DNA of 64,000 nt from Turnera subulata (Eukaryota; Streptophyta; Magnoliopsida; Malpighiales; Passifloraceae). The translations under genes and the position numbers were made by a program. Position 1 is the first letter of the stretch, and each line of letters opens with the position of its first letter. Positions 1-9,520 of the stretch are shown here, in pieces. Below the pieces are notes generated by a model. The model was not told the DNA's origin. It was given only the letters and a program-made list of their open reading frames with translations, and made no database searches. Location: positions 30,381 through 94,380 of the forward strand of contig JAKUCV010001034.1 of NCBI GenBank assembly GCA_028386065.3, written 5' to 3'.

Positions 1-929
1 AAGAGAGAAAGTATCCCACAAATAGTATTTTCCAAGAATACCCCAAAAGTATTTTCTCACTATTTTGTCGCTTACTAAATAAGAGGGACTGTTTTATCAC
101 TTCTAAAATTTAGAAGGACTAAACTTCTTCTTCCTAAAAATAGAAGGACTAAATTTTCTTTCTCTCTCCCTCTCTCTTTCCCTCTCACTTTCTTCTCTTC
201 TTTGCGTATTCTCCTCTACCTCACACTCACCTTCTCTTCTGTGAGTTGTGTGTTCTTTGGCCATGAACTTCATGCCTTTATATAGGCATGAAGCTTCATT
301 CTCCTTCAAAAATTGCTGCACCTATCTCATTTTTTCTTTCAACCATTGCTGCAGTCAATCATGGTGTGCAACTTTTTCTTCATTTTTCTTCTTCAGCTGC
401 AACAAGCATGCCTAACTTCTTTGACCAAAAAATTCAGCCCACACCTAACAAGAAATACATGAACGCATAAACAGGTGCTGGCGTGGCGAGGATGATTTCT
501 TTCGACTCCAAGTGAGCTCATCAATATCAAGCACCTCATAGCCATACCATTTGGTTATCTAAGCCTTAATAAAGATTGTGGTCCAATTAGATTGTTCCAC
601 CTTAGGGAGAGGGTGCAAAATGAACCTTTCTCTCTATTGGAGGAGTTAGCCAAACCTCAGTTAGTCATTGCATTATTATTAATCATCAATTGAAACTGAA
701 TTAATCGTATTGGATCATGTCACATTTTCTAATCCATTTTTTTTAATTATTTTATCAATTGGTGACTGCAAGTTACGTAAGTACTCGTTGACGGGCAGGG
801 ACTTAGTTTTTGTGCCCATAAAACATGTCCGAATATATCATTACGTAGACGTGATTGATTGGATCAAAATTGTCCCATATTTTCAATGAAGGGGACAAAT
901 ATCATATGTGCTGACTGTTTGATACATCT
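1..929. other. Intergenic sequence left of the LINE
   Basis: No gene is supported here. The stretch 130-240 is CT-rich (GA-rich on the other strand), and the ORFs across it are low-complexity. A near-perfect inverted repeat at 264-294 (arms around CTTCATGCC and GGCATGAAG) could form a hairpin. The rest is AT-rich and unremarkable up to the LINE target site at 930. Confidence 0.5.
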
Positions 930-943
930 ACTCTTTCTGTGAC
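930..943. repeat. LINE target-site duplication, left copy
   Basis: The sequence ACTCTTTCTGTGAC at 930-943 recurs exactly at 16469-16482, directly after a short poly-A run. Without the first A, which could belong to the poly-A tail, it is 13 bp. This length is normal for target-primed reverse transcription and fixes both ends of the LINE. Confidence 0.9.
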
Positions 944-1388
944 AGCCCAACAGCAGGGATGTAAAAAAAGAAAAGTGACCTTAGCCCAATCCTCTGATGC
1001 TATTACTGGGACGGGTCAAGATCCATCATCCGGCCAGATTATGAAGGTCCATGACCACCAAGTCACGGAGGACCAGACATCTAACCCTGTGATGGGCCTA
1101 GCTTCTATCCCTACAGAAGAATTTGGGCAGATAACTTTTAACTCTTTTGAAGAGGCCCTGGCAATGAGGCATGTACCTGTACTGAGTCCCCTACTAAGAA
1201 ACTGGAAGTGTCGTGCAAGGGGACGCCCCCCTGTTCCTCCTGCTCCTATATTATCTGAAGGTGAAGTTCCCACTGAGGACTCAGGTATTCGCTCGGTTCC
1301 CATCAGTTTGTGTTTGGATGGTGATGTTCGATCTACTGCTCTAAAAAAGGCTACCGTGGCTGCCACAAAGCCACGACCAGAGATATGA
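944..1388 (+). pseudogene. LINE ORF1, C-terminal fragment
   Basis: An open frame of roughly 148 codons ends in ATKPRPEI and stops at 1386-1388, overlapping the start of ORF2. A Pro/Arg-rich end to ORF1 followed at once by ORF2 is the usual plant L1 arrangement. The N-terminal RNA-binding part and any zinc knuckle are missing because the element is 5'-truncated. The apparent start at 939 lies in the target duplication and is not a real initiator. Identification rests on position and weak composition, not on a clear domain. Confidence 0.6.
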
Positions 1389-1668
1389 TGCTTATCTGGA
1401 ACTGTCAGGGAGCAGGGCAGCCCCTGACAGTAGGAGCTCTACGTGAGCTTAACAGCAAATACTGCCTGTCCATGATTTTCATCATGGAGACGAAACAAAG
1501 CATTAGATTTTTGGAGAGGAAGCGTAGGCTTTTGAAGTTTGATTTCAGTTCTTATGTTGATAGAGTTGGTTTAAGTGGTGGACTTGCTTTATGGTGGAAA
1601 AGAAGTCTACTGGTAACTATTTTGGAGAGCTGTCCAAATTATTTCCGTTTAAAGACTGAGGGGGATGG
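1385..1668 (+). pseudogene. LINE ORF2, N-terminal part of the AP-like endonuclease
   Basis: The frame opens MMLIWNCQGAG with the conserved Asn of L1-type endonucleases, followed by the METK motif with its catalytic Glu and the glycine-rich SGGLALWW segment. It is cut after codons for EGDG by the chromovirus starting at 1669. The reading continues without loss at 12626 (SKMPWF), so the target site GATGG sat inside this codon stretch. Confidence 0.88.
1664..1668. repeat. Chromovirus target-site duplication GATGG, left copy
   Basis: GATGG at 1664-1668 immediately precedes the 5' LTR, and GATGG at 12621-12625 follows the 3' LTR. A 5-bp duplication is the Ty3/gypsy integrase signature. Removing the element and one copy restores the LINE reading frame. 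Confidence 0.93.
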
Positions 1669-2051
1669 TGTAACGCCCTGATTTTTTCAAAATTTATTTT
1701 ATGGAATTTTTGGAATTTGTATTCCAATTTTACCCTCGATATAGTTCGGAGTTTTGGTCCAGAAATTAACTCTTTTCCTTAAAATTATTTCTTAAATGAA
1801 GGTTCCAACCGTTATTTCGGTGTTCGTTTGGTTTTAATCGGGTTTCGGAGTTGGCAATTAAGCTTTAATGTAGTTTTTATAAAAACTACGTTGTTTTGGG
1901 AGCTTCGAGGTATAAAACTCAAGAAGGCTCGCACGTTGACCAAGGGAGTATGGGCGCGTTGACCAGGGGTGTAAGAGAGTTGAAACGACGTCGTTTTGTT
2001 AATCAAAACGATGCCGTTTTGCTGACGAGGAAACCTTAGGATTAACCTAGG

Positions 2052-2058
2052 TATATAA
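2052..2058 (+). promoter_or_regulatory. LTR TATA box
   Basis: TATATAA inside CCTAGGTATATAAGC, followed by a CT-rich stretch where transcription of the element would be expected to begin. The same sequence is at 9872-9878 in the 3' LTR. The role is inferred from position in the LTR. Confidence 0.6.
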
Positions 2059-3834
2059 GCTTCTCTTATTCTCCCTCTCCTCACTTCCTCCTCTCTTCTC
2101 CTTTCTTTTCCGAGCCGGCTGCGCATCCACCTTTTTTCTCTTTGTTTTCTTCTCCTTCCTCTTGACGACAAAGCGCCGCCGCCGCCGCCCGTTTCTCTAA
2201 TTCTCCAACTCACCTTTCCAGCCACGCCGCATGTCGATGTGGTGTCATCTCCGTCATCTGTGTCTGCGAGAGGGGAGGAGTTGCTCGCGGTGGGCTTGAG
2301 GTCGAGAACCCAAAGTCCTTCCCGGGTTGACGAAGCGGGAGGGAACTCGGTGCATGGAATCGGGAATCGCGTCGGGTAAGCTGCCGATTCCTGCTTTGTT
2401 CTTCTCTTCCACTTCCTCTCTGTGTCATTGGATGGTTTTTAATTCGTGTGTTTTGCTGGCTCGGGACGGTGGTGTCATGTTGTTGTACCGGTGGTGCTTG
2501 TGGTGTCAGCTGGTGGTGCTCGGGTTCTGTGCGAGTTCTCCAGGCAGTGGATTCTTGGCTCGGATCTATTGTTATTCCACAGATCCAATGCCTTGGTGGT
2601 TTGATCTTGTGCTTATTGGAGTTTCAAGTGTCATGGTATCGTTTTGGAGTCTGTGGGGGTTCGTTTGGAATTGTTGTGTATTTCTGGCGAGGCGGTGACC
2701 GAATTCCGGCGAGTTGAGGTTTCTCCGGTGTTCAGATTCCTGTTCCGGCGAGACGGTTCCTGATTTTGGCATTTAACGGTAATTTTCCAGATGTACTAAT
2801 GTGATTAAATTTTGTACACTGCATGTACCATTAATTCCGAATTGGATTATGTACTAAATTGAGTGTATTAGAAACCGAGAGTGGTGAGTGAGTAGCACGT
2901 GGCCGGTTTGTCCGATGCGGGTAGAACCACTTGGACGGTAACTCGGGATTGGGGAAAATCTTTAAATGGGAGTTAGACTAAATTGGGCCTTGGCCCAGCA
3001 ATAAAATATTATGACCATTATAACATATGGACTTGAAATAAGTGGACTTAAAGCCCGGGGACATCTAAGGTTTATAGTGGGCTTAATGACATGGACTTTA
3101 GGCCCGAGATTGTTGTAAGTTGGTAACAGATTAGTGGTATGGGCTTTAAGCCTAGGGTTAAGGTTTTGGACATAGTTGGGCTTTACGCCCATGAACCTTA
3201 GGCCCGTGACTTGGAGATGTAGTTTTGGTGAGTAGAAGTGGACTAGTTGGGTTGGATTTAACCTACGGTTGCATTGCACAAGCATGCATAATTTATTTAT
3301 TTTTGAACATCATTGTGAGATATGGTGTCTATGTGTATAGGCACGAGACAAAATTCAAGAGCGGCTGGTACTAGTGGTGGACAGATAGAGCGCCATCATA
3401 ACTGAGGTGACTCTATAAGACTTATATACCTGTATGCGAATACTTATTGGTGTGGTTAGGTAGTACTGTTTGCTGAGTATGCTTCATACTGTTGATTGTG
3501 TTGTGTACCTGGTTGTTTATGTGCTGGATTGCCATGACAATAAGTATGTGCTGTTTTGCCATGTGATTCCCCTATGAGCTGTTATTGCCATGCTTGTGAT
3601 ATATTCTGTCTTGCTATATCCTGTTTATTGTGAGCTTTAGGCTCTGTTTAGAGAACCTCTGTTATGGTACACAACTTAGATACGACTTGAGGTGACACCT
3701 ATACAATTTCATAATTGGTAACATAATGTACCTGAATAATTAATAAGTTCTACTGTGGGGCTATTGACCGGTAGCACCGAGAGGGAAGAGAGGGTACCCC
3801 TCGGGTCCTGTTATTATAGTGAATTGCATTCACA

Positions 3835-4030
3835 GAGACGGCGACCCCTCACAGAGCTGGCGCCTTGGGGATTTGTCGGGTGTACCCCTTGGTTATTTGT
3901 TATTATCATCCATTTCTTTTGGTGAGAGCACCCCTCACAGAGCTGGCGACTTGGGGACTAACGGGTGTGCCCCAAGATTTTTGTATTATAATTTTTTTGA
4001 GGAGAGCACCCCTCCTAGAGCTATCGACCA
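3835..4030 (+). repeat. Imperfect tandem repeats inside the 5' LTR
   Basis: Units of about 75-80 bp share ACCCCTCACAGAGCTGGCG, then TTGGGGA and a GGGTGT(A/G)CCCC motif. The matching region of the 3' LTR (about 11610-11850) has a different unit arrangement with one extra partial unit. The two LTRs have therefore changed repeat number since insertion. Confidence 0.7.
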
Positions 4031-4794
4031 CATGTTTGTTAGTGGTTTTCTTTGTCGGAACTTACCCATTCCGGTGTTGATATTTATACTATATACATAT
4101 ATGATTATATTTGGGCATACGCCCTGGGGAACTGGCCAGTCGCTACTACGCCCGACGCACACAGTAGAGGGCCCCTAATAACTATAAGAATGTAATAACC
4201 AGATAGTTCATTTAACACTTGTATGTGTGGTATTTTACACATGTTGATAGTGTGTGTATAGTTGGGCTCGTAGACTTACTCACCCTACGAGCTTGTCTTT
4301 GTATGCCTGTATATTTGTCTTATATTGTACATTGAGTAGGTGACTCATATAAATCGCCACCGTGGTTTTACAGATACATAGCTGCTTGCTGATAGTTTTC
4401 TTCCACATCGAGTTTTGGACTTCTTCCTCTCAGCAGGTAGCCGTGTTCTCTTCCTGGCGGATCCGTAGTTTGACATTGCATATGATTACACTTGTCATTG
4501 ACTATTTCTTTATTTTCTGCTGCATAATTATTTTTAGGATGTGGATTTGATTTACTTTGGATTTAGGTCATTGTTATTCGGGTTGATTTGCCGGTGGTTG
4601 TTTTGGCTGGTTGAGCCTGTTTATACTTTGGTCATTATTACATCCCGATGTTTATTACTTGATGAATATTGTTATTTGGGATTTTGAGATATTATTACAC
4701 ATAGAGTTTTGGCATCCCTGGACTAAAGGGCGTTTTGGTCATTTCGTATCTATTTATGTTTTGGTATATTTTTTTCTGGGATGCGGTCATTTCA

Positions 4795-4932
4795 CGTTGG
4801 TAGCCGAGCAGGCTTTAGGTCCTTTGGGTTTTCAAATAAGTGTCTGTTGTGATTGTTATGCATAAGCCTGTTCCAATTTTGTGTCGTTTTTGTAAACTGT
4901 TTTTGACAAGTTGCATTCATATAGGCGTCGAC
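4795..4932 (+). other. Primer-binding region and leader of the chromovirus
   Basis: The LTR is followed by CGTTGGTAGCCGAGCAGG. TGGTA...GAGC loosely resembles the initiator-Met tRNA primer site of chromoviruses (TGGTATCAGAGC), so it may be a decayed site. The same type of sequence follows LTR B at 29979. The leader runs 138 nt to the gag ATG at 4933. Confidence 0.5.
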
Positions 4933-6200
4933 ATGGAACACCAGGATCAGCACAATCCCGAGGGGTACGCCCCTAGACATGTTTCTGACAACGTGTCGGT
5001 GATGCAAATTCTCGTTGCGCAAAGGAATGATAACGGGGTGCAGGATGATGTAGCAGGAGGACAGGTCCCTGTTGGACAGGGGAACGCCAATACAGTAGGG
5101 GGTGGTGCTGCGAACTGGACAACAGAATGTAGTACCTCCTAGTATGGACCTAGCGATGCTGCAGTAGTATCTGGCTTTTCTCCAGTGGCAGCAGTTTCAC
5201 CAACATCAGTAAGGGGCACAGCCGGTGCCTGCTGCAGATCCCACGGTGGGTAGCTTGGAGAGTGGCTACAAGCAAATCAACAAGTCGGGGATTGGTGAGT
5301 TCTCGGGCGAGGACAAGGTGGAAAAGCTGGCAGTTGTTTGGTTCAGACAGGTGGAGAATGTGATGAAAAAGTTCACATGTCAGCCAGCGTCTTGGGCAAA
5401 GTATGTGGCCCACATGTTCACTGGTTATGCTTTTACATGGTAGCAAGAGCTGGTGGCAAATATACCTAAACCAGTGATGATGCCTTGGGAAGACTTCAAG
5501 GAGAGGTTCTATAAGGAGTTCCTTTCTATCAGCTACCGGGAGGAGTTGAAGAGGCAGTTCCTTGACATCAGGCGAGGGGATGATGAGTCAGTCACTGCAT
5601 TTCGGATTTGGTACAACACTCTTCTCTCCTGTGCCAGGGAGTTTGTGCCAGATGAGAAGACCAAGTGCAGATGGTTTGTGAATGCTCTACGCCACACCGT
5701 GGGGGCACCTATGGCTAGTGGAAGGCACAAGACCTGGGATGTTGTTTGTGAGGCTGCAGTGGACACGGAGAGGATCCTTTTGGCAGCACAGCAGGCTCGA
5801 ACAACTGGGCAGAAGAAGCGGGATTCATCTTTTCCAGACAGTGGTGGTCAGCCAAAGAGGCAGTATACAGCTTCTAGTGGTGGTTATTCGGGAGATTCTT
5901 CTTTCCGTTGGTCTAAGAAGAACTGGGGAGGTGGCTACCGAGGCGGATCAGGTAGATTGTTGGGTGGTCAGTCGCATCAGGATGTGTCCCGTGGACAGGA
6001 TGTTTCAGAGCGCCCTCCACTCAAGGGCTGGGGTTGTGGGAAGTTCGGGCATATCAAGCCCAATTGTCCTGAGAAGTCTAGTGGTGGATCTCAGTACATG
6101 GTTCAAAGTTCTGTAGCTTCGAGCTCAAGCAGGGGCAATGTTTACATAGGTCGTGGTCGTGGTAATGGATCTGGGGGCAGAGGTGGAGCGACACAGGCGG
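4933..6200 (+). pseudogene. Chromovirus gag (capsid, nucleocapsid)
   Basis: Gag starts at ATG 4933 (MEHQDQHNPEG), shifts frame near 5140, and continues as VGSLESGYKQINKSGIGEFS and the gag core (MPWEDFKERFYKEFLS) from 5225 and 5453, with a TAG at 5442-5444. Near codon 185 of the long frame the zinc knuckle reads GWGCGKFGHIKPNC. The first Cys of the expected CX2CX4HX4C is replaced by Gly, so this nucleocapsid would not coordinate zinc normally. A Gly/Arg/Ser-rich stretch follows. The gene is non-functional. Confidence 0.88.
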
Positions 6201-6727
6201 CTACACCTCGAGTTTATGCCATCACCAGAGAGGAGGCTACTAATGCTCCAGAGGTCATTGCAGGTATATTTATGGTTTTTGGTCATCGTGCACATGCTTT
6301 GGTTGATCCAGGCTCTACACATTCCTTTATTTCACGTGCATATATGACTAGACATGATTGTGATGATGATGACCTAGGTAGACCCTTGAGAGTTCGGTTA
6401 CCTACGGGTAGTATAGTTAGTGTGGATCGGATATGTAGGAATGTATCCGTTGAGTATGATGGTGAGTGTTTTCCCACTGATCTTAGTGTTATGGATTTGA
6501 GTGAGTTTGATGTGATTCTTGGCATGGATTGGTTGTCTAGACACCAAGCAGTGGTAGATTGCCGAGCCAAGGAAGTGGCCCCAATAGTGAGGGAGTTTCC
6601 AGATGTTTTTCCTGACGAGTTACCAGGTTTATCTCCGGAGCGAAAGGTTGAGTACACAGTCGACTTGGTACCAGGAGTTGCTCCTATCTCTATTCCACCT
6701 TACAGGATGGCTCCGACTGAACTTTAG
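6200..6727 (+). pseudogene. Chromovirus aspartic protease
   Basis: The frame continues from gag through HALVDPGSTHSFIS, the active-site region of plant chromovirus proteases in D-P-G-S form, and VILGMDWLSRH, the second conserved block. It ends at a TAG at 6725-6727 within the linker to reverse transcriptase (MAPTEL then stop), where related elements read a Lys codon. Confidence 0.85.
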
Positions 6728-7900
6728 GAGTTGAAGAAGCAGTTGGAGGAGTTGCTAGAAAAGGGTTTATTAGACCGAGCACTTCACCCTGAGGTGCCCC
6801 GGTCATGTTTGTTAAAAAGAAGGATGGTAGTATGTGGATGTGTGTGGAGTACAGGCAGTTGAACAAGGTGATTGTGAAGAACAAGTATCTGTTGCCTAGG
6901 ATTGATGACTTGTTTGATCAGTTGCAGGGAGCATTTGTGTTCTCAAAGATCGACTTGCGATCCGGATACCATCAGGTCAGGATTGCAGAACAGGACATAC
7001 CAAAGACTGCTTTTCGCACTCGGTATGGTCACTGTGAATTTGTTGTGGTTCCTTTCGGGTTGATAAATGCTCCTGCAGTGTTCATATGTGTAATGCATGG
7101 GGGTTCCATGAGTTCCTAGATCGGTTTGTGGCTGTGTTCATTGATGATATTCTGGTTTACTCGAGGAGTAAGGCCGAGCATGAGGAGCATTTGAGGTTGG
7201 TGTTGCAGAGGCTGTGGGAGAAGCAGCTTTATGCCAAACTCAGCAAATGCGAGTTTTGGTTGGATGAAGTGGCTTTTCTCGGGCACATAGTATCGGGAGA
7301 AGGTATTAAGGTGGACCCGGCCAAGGTTAAGGCTGTTATGGAGTGGGAACCACCGAAGAATGCTTCAGAAGTGCGGAGTTTCCTTGGACTTGCTGGTTAC
7401 TATCGCAAGTTCATTGAGGGTTTTTCCTTGATAGCGGGTCCCATGACTAAGCTGTTGAGGAAAGATTGCTCTTACGTGTGGGATGATCGTTGCCAGCAAA
7501 GTTTTGAGGAGCTGAAGAGTCAGTTGACTTCTACACCAGTGTTGACAGTTCCTAGACCCGGTGTGGAGTACACGGTGTTTAGTGATGCTTCTGGCTTGGG
7601 TTTAGGTTGTGTGTTGATGCAGGAGGGTCGGGTGATTGCCTATGCTTCTAGACAGTTGAGGACTCATGAGAAGAATTATCTGACTCATTATTTAGAGTTA
7701 GCTGCTTGGTCTTTGCTTTTAAGATCTGGAGACACCATCTTTTTAAGGAGAAGTGTCGGATTTTCACGGATCACAAGAGCTTGAAGTACATCATGACCCA
7801 GAAGGAGCTCAATATGAGGCAGAGGCGTTGGATCGAGCTCTTAAAGGAATATGATTGTACTATTGAGTACCATCCGGGAAAGGCTAATGTGATTGCAGAC
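6728..7900 (+). pseudogene. Chromovirus reverse transcriptase and RNase H
   Basis: Motifs in order: [20 protein letters not shown] near 6805, [13 protein letters not shown] near 6945, then a frameshift near 7085, and [12 protein letters not shown] near 7135 (the YIDD active site as FIDD), followed by FLGHIVS. RNase H begins near [10 protein letters not shown] (7570), shifts frame near 7705, and ends with [10 protein letters not shown] and [10 protein letters not shown] near 7890. Two frameshifts and the upstream stop disable it. Confidence 0.92.
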
Positions 7901-9280
7901 GCTTTGAGCCGGAAGAGGGTTTCTTCTGCAGATGAGGAGCCGGTTTCTTTTGATTTTCCATCTTTGTTGGAGTTGAGGTCTTTGGTTGCCCAGTTGGAGG
8001 TTGATGATACCAGGGCCTTGATGGCCAGTTTCAGCATCCGACGGACCTTGCGGGATAAGATTATGGAGTTGCAGTTCAGTGATCCTCATCTAACGGAGTT
8101 GCAGGATAAGGCTCTCGGTGAAGAGAGTTCTAGTTTTTACATCCGGGAGGATGGAGCTTTGATGACGGGTGATCGTCTATGTGTTCCGGACGTAGATGAC
8201 CTGAGGAGGTGGATTATGGATGAGGCGCACAACGCACCTTATGTCATGCATCCGGGTAGCACAAAGATGTACCTGAACCTGAAGAGTCACTATTGGTGGC
8301 CTGGGATGAAGAAGGATGTTGCAGAATTTATGGCTTGTTGTATGACTTGTCAGCAGGTGAAAGCCGAGCATCAGGCTCCTACCGGCAAGATGAGATCTTT
8401 GTCTATTCTGCAGTGGAAGTGGGAGCACATCACTATGGATTTTGTGATTGGGTTACTGAGAACCCAGGGTCGGCATGATGCCATTTGGGTCATTGTCGAC
8501 AGGTTGACTAAGTCAGCTCACTTCCTACCTATCCAGCAGACGAATACAATGGATAGGCTGGCAAGATTGTATGTCTCGGGTGTTGTCAGATTACATGGAG
8601 TTCCTCTATCCATTGTGTCGGACAGGGATCCGAGGTTCACATCCCACTTTTGGAAGAGTTTGCAGTCAGTTTTGGGTACTAAGCTGAATTTCAGTACAGC
8701 TTTTCATCCACAGGAAGATGGACAGTCAGAGAGGACTATTCAGACTTTGGAGGATATGCTTTGAGCCTGTGTGGTCAACTTCAGTGGTTCTTGGGATGAG
8801 ACATTACAGTTGGTTGAGTTTGCTTATAACAACGGTTATCACTCCAGTATCGGTATGGCGCCTTATGAGGCTTTGTGTGGGCGGAAGTGCCGTAGTCCGA
8901 TCTGTTAGGATGAGGAGGCTCAGAGACAGGTGATTGGTCCAGATCTTGTCCAGGAGACTGTGGAGAAGATTGAGGTGGTCAAGTAGTGCATGAGAGCTGC
9001 TCAGGATCTACAGAGGAGTTATGCGGATAAGCATCGTCGAGAGATGGAGTACAGTGTAGGTGACAGAGTTTTCCTCCGTGTTGCCCCCTAGAGAGGTGTT
9101 ATCCGGTTTGGGAGGAAGGGTAAGTTAAGCCCTCGTTATATCGGTCCTTATGAGATCGTGGAGCGGATTGGTCCGCTGGCCTACCGATTGGCATTACCGG
9201 AGGAGCTGTCTCGTATACATGATGTATTCTGTGTCTCGATGTTGAGGCATTATCGGTATGATCCGAGTCATGTGGTGTCG
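7900..9280 (+). pseudogene. Chromovirus integrase
   Basis: The HHCC zinc domain is at about 8228-8360 ([11 protein letters not shown], then [12 protein letters not shown]). The catalytic core follows with [21 protein letters not shown] and the Glu motif in [14 protein letters not shown] at 8762-8764 stands where related elements have an Arg codon. Beyond it the frame is broken several times, but VGDRVFLRVAP and YIGPYEI remain readable to about 9240. Confidence 0.9.
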
Positions 9281-9288
9281 CTACGGAG

Positions 9289-9471
9289 TTGGAGGTTGCT
9301 GATGATTTGACTTACGTCGAGGAGCCGGTGGAGATCTTAGCACAGGAGGTGCGGCAGCTGAGGAGTCGTACTATTCCCATGGTTCGAGTTAGATGGAGCC
9401 GTCATTCTCCGAATGAGGCTACTTGGGAGGTTGAGCCTCATATGAGAGAGCAGTATCCACACCTGTTTTGA
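9289..9471 (+). pseudogene. Integrase C-terminal chromodomain
   Basis: Sixty codons contain LTYVEEPVEIL, REV-type QLRSRTIPMVRVRW and NEATWEVEPHMREQYPHLF, ending at TGA 9469-9471. This is the chromodomain that places the element among chromoviruses. It is separated from the integrase core by frameshifts. Confidence 0.9.
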
Positions 9472-9487
9472 TTCCTATCATGTAATT

Positions 9488-9520
9488 TCGAGGACGAAAT
9501 CTTCTTAAGTGGGGTAGAAC
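9488..9520 (+). other. Polypurine tract region before the 3' LTR
   Basis: TCGAGGACGAAATC, then AAGTGGGGTAGAAC directly before TGTAACGCCC. This is the conserved layout of chromovirus plus-strand primers (GAGGACGAAAT followed by a G-rich tract). Confidence 0.7.

Larger units (their letters stand above)
1669..4794 (+). repeat. 5' LTR of the nested chromovirus
   Basis: Begins TGTAACGCCC and ends GGTCATTTCA. It holds a TATA box (GTATATAAG near 2051-2059), a CT-rich leader, a GCC-repeat tract near 2174-2188 and imperfect 75-80 bp repeats at about 3835-4030. Relative to the 3' LTR it keeps about 25 bp near 1995-2020, including an AACGACGTCGTT palindrome, but lacks part of one internal repeat unit. 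Confidence 0.93.

Noticed and set aside
1016..1366. 116-aa minus-strand ORF
   Set aside because: Shadow of the LINE ORF1 fragment on the plus strand.
2327..2717. ORFs within the chromovirus LTRs (also 10214-10496, 3819-4178, 11598-12004)
   Set aside because: Frames differ between the two LTR copies and there is no recognisable domain; fortuitous.
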